Below are positions 38,341-47,830 of a DNA stretch of 64,000 bases, piece after piece; position 1 is the stretch's first letter, and the number at the start of each line of letters is the position of its first letter. The position numbers and the translations under genes were made by a program. The notes below the pieces were generated by a model, which worked only from the letters and a program-made list of their open reading frames with translations, was not told where the DNA came from and ran no database searches. Source of the stretch: Streptomyces bungoensis (GTDB lineage: Bacteria; Actinomycetota; Actinomycetes; Streptomycetales; Streptomycetaceae); assembly GCF_001514215.1 (NCBI RefSeq), contig NZ_KQ948856.1, forward strand, positions 124,001 through 188,000. Direction: 5' to 3'.

Positions 38341-39870
38341 TCACTCCCCCAGCCACCAGCGCAGCAGGCGCCGCCACGCGCTCTCGCGGCGCGCGGGCTC
38401 CGGGGCCGCCGGCCGCTCCGGTTCGGTGGCGAGGGCGGGGGGCAGCGGCACCTGCCGGGGCTCGGGGACGGGGGCCGGGTCGGTGCGCAGGGCGCCGACC
38501 TGCCAGCCGGAGCGCTGGGGCGGGATCGGTGAGGGGCTGGGCGGCCGTCCGGCGTCCTGCTGGGGCTTGGGTTCGAACCGCACCGGCAGCGACACCAGGT
38601 GCCGCGAGGCGATCGACGCGCGCCAGGTCAGCTCCTCCTCGGCGCACTCCAGCTGGACGTCCGGCAGCCGGGTCAGCAGCGCGTCCACGCCGACGTCGGC
38701 GATGGCGCGGCCGATGTCCTGGCCGGGGCACTCGTGCGGTCCGCCGCCGAAGGCGAGGTGGGAGCGGTTGCCCTGCATGCCGGCGGACAGGTCCGGGCGG
38801 ATGCGCGGGTCGATGTTGCCCGGGGCGGGCGCGAACAGCAGCCCGTCGCCCTTGCGGATGCGCTGCCCGCCCAGCTCGGTGTCCTGCTTGGCGAAGTAGC
38901 CGAAGACGGTGCTGAACGGCGGCTCGTCCCACAGGGACTGCTCGATGGCCTCCGGCACGGTCATCTGCCCGCCGTTGAGCCGGGCCCGGAAGCCCGGCTC
39001 GGTGAGGACCATGCGCAGCGCGTTGGCGAGGAGGTTGGCGGTGGCCTCGTAGGCGGCGAAGAGGACGAGGCGCAGGTGTTCGCGGACCTCGTCGTCGGTC
39101 AGGCCCGCCGGGTGGCCGATGAGGTGACTGGTGACGTCGTCCTCGGGCCGGTTGCGGCGCCGGGTGGTGAGCCGGCTGAGCGCGTCCATGACGTAGGCGT
39201 GGCTCTGGATGGCGGTCTCGGTGCCCTTGAGCGCGTCGCGGGCGGCCTGCACCATCCGGTCGTTGTACTCCTCGGGCATGCCGAGGATCTCGCAGATGAC
39301 GGCCATCGGCAGGTGCTCGGCGAACTGGGAGACCAGGTCGGCCCGGCCGCGCTCGCAGAAGGCGTTGACCAGTTCCTGGGTGTGGCGGCCGATGTGGCGG
39401 CGCATGCTGCGGTGGTTGATGGTCGACATGGCGCCGGTGACCGCCGCGCGCAGCCGCTGGTGCTCGTCGCCCTCGGCGTGGGAGCAGATGGGCTGCCAGG
39501 CGATGTGCGGCATGAGGGGATGGTCGGGCTTGACCATGCCCTCCCGCAGCGGGCTCCAGATCCGGCTGTCGCGGGTGTACTGGGAGGGGCTGCGCACCAG
39601 GTGGAGGTTCTCGGCGTGGCCGAGGACCACCCACATCGGCACGTCGTCGTGGAGCAGGACAGGCGCCACGGCGCCGTGCTCCTCGCGCAGGCGCTCGTAG
39701 AGGTCGCCGAGGTCCTCCGCGTCGGCGCCGTAGAGCCGGCGCAGCCGGCCGGGGCCGAGACCGTGCGCGGGGCAGCCGGGCGGCGGGCCGGGAGCGGGGT
39801 CCGCACCGGCCCCGGTGCCGGTCTCGGTACTGGTGTCTGTGCCGGTCAGGGCAGGGAATTCGGACGTCAC
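38341..39870 (-). CDS. cvnE9: Conservon cytochrome P450, CYP157-like, lacking the ExxR motif
   Basis: 509 residues. The heme-binding FGGGPHECPG is at about 375-384. The I-helix reads LFAAYEATANLL, without the usual AGxxT threonine pair intact. The K-helix normally has ExxR but here reads EQSLWDEPPF (about 310), the CYP157 hallmark reported for S. coelicolor. A C-terminal extension of about 75 residues is Pro/Arg-rich and ends in an amphipathic AWRRLLRWWLGE, a possible membrane or partner anchor. It is the last gene of the cvn9 (rar) conservon, 54 nt after cvnD. In S. griseus and S. coelicolor this conservon affects aerial mycelium timing (established, by family). Confidence 0.9.
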   Translation of the reverse strand: MTSEFPALTGTDTSTETGTGAGADPAPGPPPGCPAHGLGPGRLRRLYGADAEDLGDLYERLREEHGAVAPVLLHDDVPMWVVLGHAENLHLVRSPSQYTRDSRIWSPLREGMVKPDHPLMPHIAWQPICSHAEGDEHQRLRAAVTGAMSTINHRSMRRHIGRHTQELVNAFCERGRADLVSQFAEHLPMAVICEILGMPEEYNDRMVQAARDALKGTETAIQSHAYVMDALSRLTTRRRNRPEDDVTSHLIGHPAGLTDDEVREHLRLVLFAAYEATANLLANALRMVLTEPGFRARLNGGQMTVPEAIEQSLWDEPPFSTVFGYFAKQDTELGGQRIRKGDGLLFAPAPGNIDPRIRPDLSAGMQGNRSHLAFGGGPHECPGQDIGRAIADVGVDALLTRLPDVQLECAEEELTWRASIASRHLVSLPVRFEPKPQQDAGRPPSPSPIPPQRSGWQVGALRTDPAPVPEPRQVPLPPALATEPERPAAPEPARRESAWRRLLRWWLGE

Positions 39871-39924
39871 GGTGTCTCCGGAACGAAAAAGAGCAAGGGG
39901 GCAGGGGGCCGGTCGGGGCGCGGG

Positions 39925-40545
39925 TCAGGTGAGGGCGCCGGACAGGGCGAGGGAGTGCAGGAAGCGCATCAGGGTCATCAGCACGTCCTTGCTGGAGGCC
40001 CGGCGGCGTACGTCGCAGTCGACGATCGGGATCTCCGGTGCCAGGTCCAGGGCGGTGCGCAGCTCCTCGAGCGGGTAACGGGGCGCGTCGGGGAAGGAGT
40101 TGACGGCGACGACGAAGGGGACGCCGCGCTCCTCGAGCCGCCCCATGACGTCGAAGCTGACTTCCAGGCGCCGGGCGTCGACCAGGACGACCGCGCCGAG
40201 CGCGCCCTCGAACAGGCCGTTCCACAGGAACCAGAAACGCTCCTGGCCGGGGGTGCCGAAGAGGTAGAGCACCAGCTTCTCGGTGAGGGAGATGCGGCCG
40301 AAGTCCATGGCCACGGTGGTGGCCGTCTTGGAGTCGGAGCCGTAGTTGTCGTCGATGCCGATGCCGGCCTGGGTCATGGTCTCCTCGGTGGTCAGCGGTC
40401 TGATCTCGCTGACGGAGCCGACCATGGTGGTCTTGCCGACGCCGAAGCCGCCCACGATGACGATCTTCACCGCGGCCTGGGCCGTGTGCGGCAGGTGGTC
40501 CTCGGTGCGTGGTCCGGGGATCGTGTCAGAGCCGTTGAAGTCCAT
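39925..40545 (-). CDS. cvnD9: Conservon small GTPase
   Basis: 206 residues. The P-loop is GGFGVGKTTMVGS (about 32-44). The G3 region reads YLFGTPGQERFWFLW, where the usual Asp is Thr as in other CvnD proteins. The NKxD position is VAVNSFPDAP. It is related to MglA-like/ATP-GTP-binding Streptomyces proteins and interacts with the CvnB roadblock partner. The first 20 nt overlap cvnC9. Membrane-associated signalling with the CvnA sensor is expected. Confidence 0.94.
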   Translation of the reverse strand: MDFNGSDTIPGPRTEDHLPHTAQAAVKIVIVGGFGVGKTTMVGSVSEIRPLTTEETMTQAGIGIDDNYGSDSKTATTVAMDFGRISLTEKLVLYLFGTPGQERFWFLWNGLFEGALGAVVLVDARRLEVSFDVMGRLEERGVPFVVAVNSFPDAPRYPLEELRTALDLAPEIPIVDCDVRRRASSKDVLMTLMRFLHSLALSGALT

Positions 40546-40948
40546 GCATCACCGCTTCGAGGAGTGAACGGTCGGGGAGCGCCTGGCGGACGATCGGGGC
40601 GCGCGCCTGCACCAGTTCGGCCGTGATCAGCTCGGTGATCAGGACGGTCATCGCGCTGAACGGCAGGTTGAGATAGGCCGAGAGCTCGGCCACGGACAGG
40701 GGGGCGGTGCACAGCCGGAGCACGGCCGCCTCCTCCGGCGAGGCGGACGGCGGCGGCGCGGAGCGCGCCACGATCAGCGTGACCAGGTCGAGTTCGGCCC
40801 GGCCGCCGTCCCCCGGCCCGGCGATGGTGTAGAGCCGCTCCAGGTTGCGCAGTTCGCTGTCGCTGCCGCCCTCCGGCCGCGCGGGAGGCGGGGGCGGGGG
40901 TGCCGGCAGGTGCTGCGGCCGGCGCCGCCTGCGTCGTGGAGGAGTCAT
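40526..40948 (-). CDS. cvnC9: Conservon DUF742 protein
   Basis: 140 residues. A basic, Pro-rich N-terminus of about 30 residues is followed by the DUF742 winged-helix-like domain (RLYTIAGPGDGG, LDLVTLIVA, LSVAELSAYLNLPFSAMTVLITELI). CvnC proteins are part of the heterotrimeric-G-like complex and may contact DNA or CvnA. The ATG overlaps the cvnB stop by 4 nt and the end overlaps cvnD by 20 nt. Confidence 0.94.
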   Translation of the reverse strand: MTPPRRRRRRPQHLPAPPPPPPARPEGGSDSELRNLERLYTIAGPGDGGRAELDLVTLIVARSAPPPSASPEEAAVLRLCTAPLSVAELSAYLNLPFSAMTVLITELITAELVQARAPIVRQALPDRSLLEAVMHGLQRL

Positions 40949-41349
40949 ACGGTCTGCCCGTTCCGCCGGGGCGGACTGGTGAGATGGGTGCCGATCCGGA
41001 CGACGAGGTCGCGCATCATGGCGCCCATCCGGCCCGGTTCGCAGGTGACGTCGGCGAGCACGGCGAGGTAGGCGTTGGCGCCGGCGGACATGAGGTAGAA
41101 GTAGCCGCCGTCGATCTCGATGACCACGAGCTTCATGTCACCGGCGCCCGGGATCTCCTGGATGATGGCGCCGGCCAGGCTCTGCACGCCCGCGCAGGCG
41201 GCGGCCACCCGGTCGGCGGCGTCGGGGTCGCCGCCGTAGCGCGCGATGCGCAGTCCGTCGGCGGAGAGGACCACGATCATCTGGATGCCCGGCACGCCGT
41301 CGTTCAGCTGCTTGAGCATCCAGTCCAGGTTCGCTCGCTGCTGGATCAC
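40945..41349 (-). CDS. cvnB9: Conservon roadblock/LC7 protein
   Basis: 134 residues with one roadblock/LC7 domain: NLDWMLKQLNDGVPGIQMIVVLSADGLRIARYGGD and YFYLMSAGANAYLAVLADVTCEPGRMGAMMRDLV. It is the likely GTPase-activating or scaffold partner of CvnD, as MglB is for MglA. It overlaps both flanking conservon genes by 4 nt. Confidence 0.95.
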   Translation of the reverse strand: MIQQRANLDWMLKQLNDGVPGIQMIVVLSADGLRIARYGGDPDAADRVAAACAGVQSLAGAIIQEIPGAGDMKLVVIEIDGGYFYLMSAGANAYLAVLADVTCEPGRMGAMMRDLVVRIGTHLTSPPRRNGQTV

Positions 41350-43001
41350 TTGAGGTTCCCCTCGTCGTCGGCCTCGGTGGGGGCGGCCGAATCATCGATC
41401 AGGTGCAGGTACGCGGTCGGGTTCCGCGTGAAGTCGGTCAGTTCGGAGGCGGTGGCACCCTCCGGCATGCCCTGGCGCAGGCCGTCCCAGAAGGCGTCCA
41501 CCCACAGGCCGGGCGGGCGGTCCATCAGCTTCTTGCGCTCGGGGTCGATCTCGGGCTCGGGTTCGGGCTCCGCCCTGGTCTGCGACCAGATGGTGGGCCG
41601 GCCCTCGCGCTCGGCGCGCTCGATGGCGGCCTGTTCGGCGAGCCGCTGGCTGAGGGGGGTCTTCACCCGGCTGCGGCGCTGCGGGAGCCCGCCCGCGGTC
41701 CACTCGGTGACCTCGGGGACGTCGTCCTCCATGGAGATCCCGGCGGGGATCCGGGGGCTGGTGGGGCGGCGCTTCTTGGGCGGCCGCTTGGGGCCCTCGA
41801 CGGCGCCGAGTTCGGGGATGGGCACGGCCGTCGCGCCGATGCCGTGCGCGGCGCCGACCCCGGGCTCGGTGGTGGTCATCACGCGGGGTACGACGAGGAT
41901 CGCCCGGACGCCGCCGTAGGCGGAGGCGCGCAGCGAGACCTGCATGTCGAAGGCCTTGCAGAGCCGGCCGACGACCGCGAGGCCGAGGCGGGGGCTGTCG
42001 CCGAGGTTGTGCGCGTCGTCGCCCACCATGGCGTCCGTGATGGCCTGCTCGATACGGGCGCGGGACTCCTCGCTGAGGCTGACGCCGGCGTCCTCGATCT
42101 CGATGACCAGGCCGGTCTGCACCTCGGTGGCGGTGACGTGCACCTTGGTGGTCGGCGGGGAGTAGCGGGTGGCGTTGTCCATCAGCTCGGCGGCCGCGTG
42201 CAGGATCGGCTCGACCGAGGTGCCCTTGATGTTGACGTTGACGATCGAGTTCAGCTCGATGCGCCGGTACTCCAGGATCCGGGACATGGCGCCGCGCAGC
42301 ACGCTGTACAGCGACACGGGCAGGGGCCACTGGCGGCCGGGGCGGCCGCCGCCGAGGACCGAGATGGAGTCGGCGAGGCGGCCGATCAGCGCGGTGCCGT
42401 GGTCGACGCGCAGCAGGTCGTCGAAGACCTCGGGGTTGCGCCCGTGGTCCTCCTCCATCTCCCGCAGTTCCTTGGCCTGCTGGTGGACGATGGCCTGGAC
42501 GCGGCGGGCGATGCTGACGACGGAGCGCTCGGTGGCGTCGCGCATCGAGATCTCGTGGTCGGCGCCGCGCAGTGCCTGGTGGATCAGCTCGCGCTGGGCC
42601 TCGGTCAGGCGCATCTCGGGGTTGCTGTCGACGACCTTGCGCATCACCTCCCGGAGCGACTCCCCGGCGCGCAGCCGGTGCAGCGCGGTGGGCATGATCT
42701 CGCTGTTGAGGCGGGCGACCTCCGCGTCGTAGGCGGCGAGACGGTGCTCCAGGTACGCGGTGTGACGGGCGTGCTCGGCCCGTGCCTCGCGCAGTCTCCG
42801 CCCGCGGCGGTCGACTTCGGCGGCGGCGGCGAGGACCAGCAGCAGGGCCACGGCCCCGCACCCGCCGACGGCGATCCGGGCGGTGGCCGGCACCAGGGCG
42901 ACGGCGGCCCCGGTGGCCGCGGCCATCACCAGTGCCGGCAGCACCAGCACGCGTGCGTACGGACGTTCACGGCCGCCGGGCGGCTTTCGAACACTCACCA
43001 T
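41346..43001 (-). CDS. cvnA9: Conservon sensor-like histidine kinase
   Basis: 551 residues from ATG 43001 (MVSVRKPPGG); the frame extends 36 codons upstream but without a ribosome binding site. Two adjacent membrane helices (about 15-60) are followed by a coiled coil (about 65-110), a long helical region and an HATPase domain with ELMDNATRYSPP (N box) and SPRLGLAVVGRL. The His phospho-acceptor region is not classical. A basic, disordered tail of about 150 residues follows. It is the first gene of cvnA9-E9 (rarA-E) and anchors the complex at the membrane. Confidence 0.94.
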   Translation of the reverse strand: MVSVRKPPGGRERPYARVLVLPALVMAAATGAAVALVPATARIAVGGCGAVALLLVLAAAAEVDRRGRRLREARAEHARHTAYLEHRLAAYDAEVARLNSEIMPTALHRLRAGESLREVMRKVVDSNPEMRLTEAQRELIHQALRGADHEISMRDATERSVVSIARRVQAIVHQQAKELREMEEDHGRNPEVFDDLLRVDHGTALIGRLADSISVLGGGRPGRQWPLPVSLYSVLRGAMSRILEYRRIELNSIVNVNIKGTSVEPILHAAAELMDNATRYSPPTTKVHVTATEVQTGLVIEIEDAGVSLSEESRARIEQAITDAMVGDDAHNLGDSPRLGLAVVGRLCKAFDMQVSLRASAYGGVRAILVVPRVMTTTEPGVGAAHGIGATAVPIPELGAVEGPKRPPKKRRPTSPRIPAGISMEDDVPEVTEWTAGGLPQRRSRVKTPLSQRLAEQAAIERAEREGRPTIWSQTRAEPEPEPEIDPERKKLMDRPPGLWVDAFWDGLRQGMPEGATASELTDFTRNPTAYLHLIDDSAAPTEADDEGNLK

Positions 43002-43285
43002 GGATGCCTTCTGGGACGGGTCGGCCGGGTGTCGGGGGAGCTTTCGTGGGGAAGGTTCATGGAACTGACGGGATCTTCCGGATGTTTGGGAACAGAAGCG
43101 CGAATTCACCTCAACTCGGTGCGTCGCGGGCGAGCTTAGTTCGACCGGATCATCGCCGTGTCATATTCGGCAAGCACCTGAAATGGCCCCTGGGGCAGGA
43201 GTACGCTCAACTCCATTTACACGGTGCGCACTTGTTCGAACACTGAACGTGACGGCGTACGGGTGCGCGAAAGCAGCTCACCGTG
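43002..43285. other. Spacer upstream of cvnA9
   Basis: A relatively AT-rich stretch (43060-43220) that should contain the cvn9 promoter, read leftward. CTTGCC...TATGAC elements are visible but spacing is poor, so I call no promoter. Confidence 0.4.
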
Positions 43286-43399
43286 ATGAGTGAACTCCCC
43301 GATGACCGACCGGAGTTCGAGGAGCACATACCGGAAGTCCCCGGCACCCTGCCGGACGCCGGGGACATCACGACGGGCCGTCAGCCCACCGACGAGTAG
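43286..43399 (+). CDS. Possible small acidic protein
   Basis: A 37-codon frame from ATG 43286 (GTG 43283 adjacent) to TAG 43397, overlapping the end of the convergent helicase gene. The product starts MSELPDDRPEFEEHIPEVPG and is strongly acidic. Third positions are mostly G/C. No ribosome binding site is visible and I know no family. It may be chance. Confidence 0.3.
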   Translation: MSELPDDRPEFEEHIPEVPGTLPDAGDITTGRQPTDE

Positions 43400-46188
43400 G
43401 CCACCACGCCCCGCAGCAACTGGTCGACCGCCTTGCGGGCGGCCTTCGCCACCGTCGAGCCCTCGGCGGGCGCGGCCGCGGCGATCTGCCCCAGCACGTC
43501 GATCACCTGCTTGCACCAGCGCACGAAGTCACCGGCCGGCATCTCCGCCTCGCACAGCACCTCGTCGAGTCCCATGCCGGAGGCCCACATGTACGCGGCC
43601 CACGCGAACCCGAGATCCGGCTCGCGCTGACCGACCCCCTCGGTCTGGCTGATCCGGAACTCCTCCTCCAGTGCGTCCAGCCGGCCCCAGATGCGGACCA
43701 TCTCCCCGAGCGCGGCCTTGCCCTTGCCCGAGGGCAGCTTGGGCACCATGGCGTCGTCCCCGATCCGCGCCTCGTACACCAGCGCCGAGACGCAGGCGGC
43801 CAGTTCGGCGGGGGCGAGGTCCTCCCAGACGCGCTCGCGCAGGCATTCGCTGGCCAGCAGGTCCAGTTCGCCGTAGAGCCGGGCGAGCCGCTTGCCGTGC
43901 TCGGTGACCTCGTTGCCGCGCAGGTAGTCCAGCTCGGTCAGGAGCGCGACGATGCGGTCGAAGGTGCGGGCGATGGTGTTCGTCCGGCCCTCGATGCGGT
44001 GTTCCAGCTGCCGGGTGTCGCGCAGCAGCCGGTGGTAGCGCTCGGCCCAACGGGCGTGGTCCTCGCGGTCGTCGCACCCGTGGCAGGGGTGGGCGCGCAG
44101 CGCGGTGCGCAGCCGGGCGATCTCGCGGTCGTCGGCGGCCTCGGAGCGCCGCTTGCGGTGCCGGTCCGGCGGGATGTGCCCCGCCTTGGTGCGCAGCGCC
44201 GAGGCGAGGTCGCGGCGGGACTGCGGGGAGCGCGGGTTGAAGCTCTTCGGGATCCGCATGCGGTCCAGCGGCTCGACGGGCACCGGGAAGTCCATCGACG
44301 CCAGCCGCTTGACCTGCCGTTCGGCGGTCAGCACCAGCGGGCGCGGGCCGTCGTGGTGGTCGAAGCCGCGGTGGCCGTTGGACCGGCCGGCCGGCAGCCC
44401 GGGGTCCAGCACCAGGGCCAGCCCCGCGTACTTGCCCGTCGGGACGTGGATGACGTCACCCGGCTTGAGCCGCTCCAGGGCGACGGCGGCCTCCGCGCGC
44501 CGCAGGTTCGCGCCCTGCCGGGCCAGTTCGTTCTCGCGGTCCTTCAGTTCGCGGCGCAGCCGCGCGTACTCCTCGAAGTCGCCGAGGTGGCAGGTCATGG
44601 AGGCCTTGTAGCCCTCCAGGCCCTCCTCGTTGCGCTGCACCTGCCGGGAGATCCCGACGACCGACTTGTCGGCCTGGAACTGCGCGAACGAGGTCTCCAG
44701 CAGTTCGCGCGAGCGGTGCCGCCCGAACTGCTCGACCAGGTTGACGGCCATGTTGTACGACGGCTTGAAGCTGGAGCGCAGCGGGTAGGTGCGCGTGCCC
44801 GCGAGACCGGCCAGGTGCTCGGGGCTCATGCCACGCTGCCAGAGCACCACAGCGTGGCCCTCGACATCGATGCCGCGGCGCCCCGCGCGGCCGGTGAGCT
44901 GGGTGTACTCGCCCGGTGTGATGTCGGCGTGCTGCTCGCCGTTCCACTTGACGAGCTTTTCCAGCACCACCGAGCGGGCGGGCATGTTGATGCCGAGCGC
45001 GAGGGTCTCGGTGGCGAACACGGCCTTCACCAGGCCCCGCACGAACAGCTCCTCCACGACCTCCTTGAAGGTCGGCAGCATGCCGGCGTGGTGGGCGGCG
45101 ATGCCGCGCTCCAGGCCCTCCAGCCACTCGTAGTAGCCGAGGACGTGCAGGTCCTCCGGGGCGATGTGGGCGGTGCGCTCCTCGACCAGGACCCGGACCT
45201 TCTCCCGGGCCTCGTCGTCGTTGAGCCGCAGGCCCGCGTACAGGCACTGCTGGACGGCGGCCTCGCAGGCGGCCCGGCTGAAGATGAAGGTGATGGCCGG
45301 GAGCAGGCCCTCGGCGTCGAGCCGCTCGATGACCTCGGGGCGCCCCGGCGTCCACACGCGCGAGCGCTGCCGGCGCTCCCGCTCCCGGTCGGCCTCGCGC
45401 ATGGCGCGGCCGCGCCGGCGGTCCTGGTACGACGGCCGGGTCGCCTCCATGCGGGCCATCCGCACGAGGTCGGGGTTGACGGCCTTCTTGTGGCCCTCGC
45501 CCTCCTCGAACAGGTCGTACATCCGGCGCCCGGCGAGCACGTGCTGGAACAGCGGCACCGGCCGGTGCTCGGAGACGATCACCTCGGTGTCGCCGCGGAC
45601 GGTGTCCAGCCAGTCACCGAACTCCTCGGCGTTGGACACGGTCGCCGACAGCGACACCAGCGTCACCGACTCGGGCAGGTGGATGATCACCTCTTCCCAG
45701 ACGGCGCCGCGGAAGCGGTCGGAGAGGTAGTGCACCTCGTCCATGACCACGTAGCCCAGGCCCAGGAGGGTCTGCGAGCCGGCGTAGAGCATGTTCCGCA
45801 GCACCTCGGTGGTCATCACGACCACCGGGGCGTCCGCGTTCACGCTGTTGTCGCCGGTCAGCAGGCCGACCTTCGCCGTGCCGTAGCGGCGGCACAGGTC
45901 GGAGTACTTCTGGTTCGACAGGGCCTTGATGGGTGTCGTGTAGAAGCACTTCTTGCCCTGGAGCAGGGCCAGGTGGACGGCGAACTCGCCCACGATCGTC
46001 TTGCCCGAGCCGGTGGGGGCGGCCACCAGCACGCCCTTCCCCGCCTCGAGCGCCTGGCAGGCCTCGATCTGGAAGGGGTCGAGGCCGAAGTCGTACATCT
46101 CGCGGAAGGACGCGAGGGCGGTGGCCTGCTCGGCTGCCCGCCTGCGGGCTGCCGCGTACCGCTCGGCCGGTGAGAGGTCCTCTGTCAT
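43381..46188 (-). CDS. helY: Ski2-like DEAD/DEAH-box RNA helicase, HelY type
   Basis: 935 residues from ATG 46188 (MTEDLSPAERYAAARRRA). Helicase core: Walker A APTGSGKT (about 58-65), PIKALSNQ, DEVH box MDEVHYLSDRFRG, SAT motif SLSATVSN, and motif VI QLTGRAGRRGIDVEG. The middle resembles the Mtr4/SKIV2L stalk (GKYAGLALVLDPG) and the C-terminus is a DSHCT domain (about 760-930). In M. tuberculosis the homologue helY lies after pafBC-tatAC in the same order. It probably remodels structured RNA; the substrate is unknown. Confidence 0.95.
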   Translation of the reverse strand: MTEDLSPAERYAAARRRAAEQATALASFREMYDFGLDPFQIEACQALEAGKGVLVAAPTGSGKTIVGEFAVHLALLQGKKCFYTTPIKALSNQKYSDLCRRYGTAKVGLLTGDNSVNADAPVVVMTTEVLRNMLYAGSQTLLGLGYVVMDEVHYLSDRFRGAVWEEVIIHLPESVTLVSLSATVSNAEEFGDWLDTVRGDTEVIVSEHRPVPLFQHVLAGRRMYDLFEEGEGHKKAVNPDLVRMARMEATRPSYQDRRRGRAMREADRERERRQRSRVWTPGRPEVIERLDAEGLLPAITFIFSRAACEAAVQQCLYAGLRLNDDEAREKVRVLVEERTAHIAPEDLHVLGYYEWLEGLERGIAAHHAGMLPTFKEVVEELFVRGLVKAVFATETLALGINMPARSVVLEKLVKWNGEQHADITPGEYTQLTGRAGRRGIDVEGHAVVLWQRGMSPEHLAGLAGTRTYPLRSSFKPSYNMAVNLVEQFGRHRSRELLETSFAQFQADKSVVGISRQVQRNEEGLEGYKASMTCHLGDFEEYARLRRELKDRENELARQGANLRRAEAAVALERLKPGDVIHVPTGKYAGLALVLDPGLPAGRSNGHRGFDHHDGPRPLVLTAERQVKRLASMDFPVPVEPLDRMRIPKSFNPRSPQSRRDLASALRTKAGHIPPDRHRKRRSEAADDREIARLRTALRAHPCHGCDDREDHARWAERYHRLLRDTRQLEHRIEGRTNTIARTFDRIVALLTELDYLRGNEVTEHGKRLARLYGELDLLASECLRERVWEDLAPAELAACVSALVYEARIGDDAMVPKLPSGKGKAALGEMVRIWGRLDALEEEFRISQTEGVGQREPDLGFAWAAYMWASGMGLDEVLCEAEMPAGDFVRWCKQVIDVLGQIAAAAPAEGSTVAKAARKAVDQLLRGVVAYSSVG

Positions 46189-46264
46189 CGTGCTTTCGAG
46201 CGTACCGGGCCCCACCGACAACAGGACGATCATTATCCGGAACGTGGGCTGATCGGCAAAGACG

Positions 46265-46295
46265 GATGCCCCCGTCCTCGCCGGGCGGGGGCATC
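46265..46295 (-). terminator. tatC terminator
   Basis: GATGCCCCCG (46265-46274) pairs with CGGGGGCATC (46286-46295), a 10-bp stem with an 11-nt loop, between tatC and helY. So helY has its own promoter. Confidence 0.75.
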
Positions 46296-46324
46296 ACGCG
46301 CGGGCCCGGGGGCCGGGTGCGGGA

Positions 46325-47269
46325 TCAGGTGACGTCGTCGTAGCCGTTGACCCGCTCCGCGGTGGTCTGCTCGGGCAGGGCGCGGGCGGCCGGGACGGGT
46401 TCGATCTCGCCGATGTCCTCGGGGGTCAGGTCCAGCTCGGACGCCTCGTCGTCGGCGGGACCCAGGGACGCGCGGCGGGCCCGGCGCCGGTCGTTCAGCA
46501 GCGAGAACGCCACGGCGATGAAGAACAGGCCCCAGATCGGCGCCGCCAGCGCCAGCATCGTCATCGGGTCGGGGCTGGGCGTGGCCACGGCGGCGAAGAC
46601 GGTGATGCCGACGACCATGCCGCGCCACCAGCCGAGCATGCGCCGCCCGGAGAGCACGCCGGTGAGGTTCAGCATGACCAGCAGCAGCGGCATCTCGAAG
46701 GCGAGGCCGAAGACGACGATCATGCGGGTGATCAGGTCCAGCAGGTTGTCCAGCGGCAGCAGGTTCTCGGCGCTGTCCGGCGTGAGGTCGATCATCACCT
46801 TCGCCGTGGTGGGCAGCACGTGGTAGGCGAGGTAGCCGCCGCCCAGGAAGAGCGGGAAGCCGAAGCCGACGAAGGCGTAGGCGTACTTCTTCTCGTTGCG
46901 GTGCAGCCCCGGCGCGACGAACGCCCACAGCTGGTAGAGCCAGACCGGCGACGCGAGCACGACGCCCGCCGTCAGCGCGACCTTCAGGGCCAGGGTGAAC
47001 GGCGCCAGCAGGCCGCTGACCGTGATGTGCGCGCAGTGGGCGTTCTTGACCTTGGCCAGCTCCCCGAAGGTCGCCTTGCAGCCGACCTCGTCGAGCACCG
47101 GCTCGGTGATGAAGTTGATGATGTCCCGGTAGAAGAACGCCGCCACGATCGTGACGACCAGGATGGCCAGGACGCCCTTCGCGAGCCGGTTGCGCAGCTC
47201 ACGCAGGTGATCCGCGAGCGGCATCCGCCCCTCGGGATCTCTCTCCTTCTTGCGGGCAGGCTTGAGCAA
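46325..47269 (-). CDS. tatC: Twin-arginine translocase subunit TatC
   Basis: 314 residues with six membrane helices. The N-terminal cytoplasmic signature MPLADHLRELRNRL and the first-loop/helix 2-3 region FTLALKVALTAGVVLASPVWLYQLWAFVAPGLHRNEKKYA contain the Glu and Arg-motif-binding surface. A charged C-terminal tail of about 60 residues is Streptomyces-like. TatC recognises twin-arginine signal peptides; several secreted proteins in the window (for example the GHL10 glycosidase) would use it. It lies 48 nt after tatA. Confidence 0.97.
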   Translation of the reverse strand: MLKPARKKERDPEGRMPLADHLRELRNRLAKGVLAILVVTIVAAFFYRDIINFITEPVLDEVGCKATFGELAKVKNAHCAHITVSGLLAPFTLALKVALTAGVVLASPVWLYQLWAFVAPGLHRNEKKYAYAFVGFGFPLFLGGGYLAYHVLPTTAKVMIDLTPDSAENLLPLDNLLDLITRMIVVFGLAFEMPLLLVMLNLTGVLSGRRMLGWWRGMVVGITVFAAVATPSPDPMTMLALAAPIWGLFFIAVAFSLLNDRRRARRASLGPADDEASELDLTPEDIGEIEPVPAARALPEQTTAERVNGYDDVT

Positions 47270-47317
47270 CCCACATCCTCATCTCGTGCAGCGGACCGGT
47301 GGCATCCGGCCCTCGCG

Positions 47318-47602
47318 TCAGCGCTGGGTCGTGTCCGTCGGCTCGTTGACCGGGCGGGAGCTGGTCACGTCGCCGGGAGCGGCCTTGATCGTGCGCTGAG
47401 CCGGAGCGGGCTCCTCGGTGGACTGGGCGGTGCCGGCCGGCTGCTTGCCGTCCTCCTTCATCGCCTTCGCCTCGCTCTTGAGGATGCGCGCGGACTTGCC
47501 GAGCGAGCGCGCCATGTCCGGAAGCTTCTTGGAGCCGAACACGACGACGAGCACCAGTACGAGGACCACCAGGTGCCACGGCTCAAGTCCGTTGCGGAAC
47601 AT
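47318..47602 (-). CDS. tatA: Sec-independent translocase protein TatA
   Basis: 94 residues. A short N-terminal helix (GLEPWHLVVLVLVLVVVFG) is followed by the hinge and amphipathic helix SKKLPDMARSLGKSARILKSE and a polar tail. TatA oligomers form the translocation path with TatC. It sits between small-protein genes and tatC, downstream of pafBC, the order also seen in mycobacteria. Confidence 0.97.
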   Translation of the reverse strand: MFRNGLEPWHLVVLVLVLVVVFGSKKLPDMARSLGKSARILKSEAKAMKEDGKQPAGTAQSTEEPAPAQRTIKAAPGDVTSSRPVNEPTDTTQR

Positions 47603-47830
47603 AGTTCTTCACCTTCTCACCGAGGCGGGGAGTGTCCGACGGGTCGGACACGAGTCTGACCATCGTGCTGGCAGCGATCGTAACGCCCGGGAGTGAACGT
47701 GGAACAATCCCCTCGCGTATTTCTCCGCCGGCGGACCGTGCCTCGTTCACCGGCCCGCGACCTGCAGCGTACCTGGCCGGACCCGGGCCATGACAGGGCG
47801 AAGTGCCCCAGACCGTATGAGACGCGAGAC

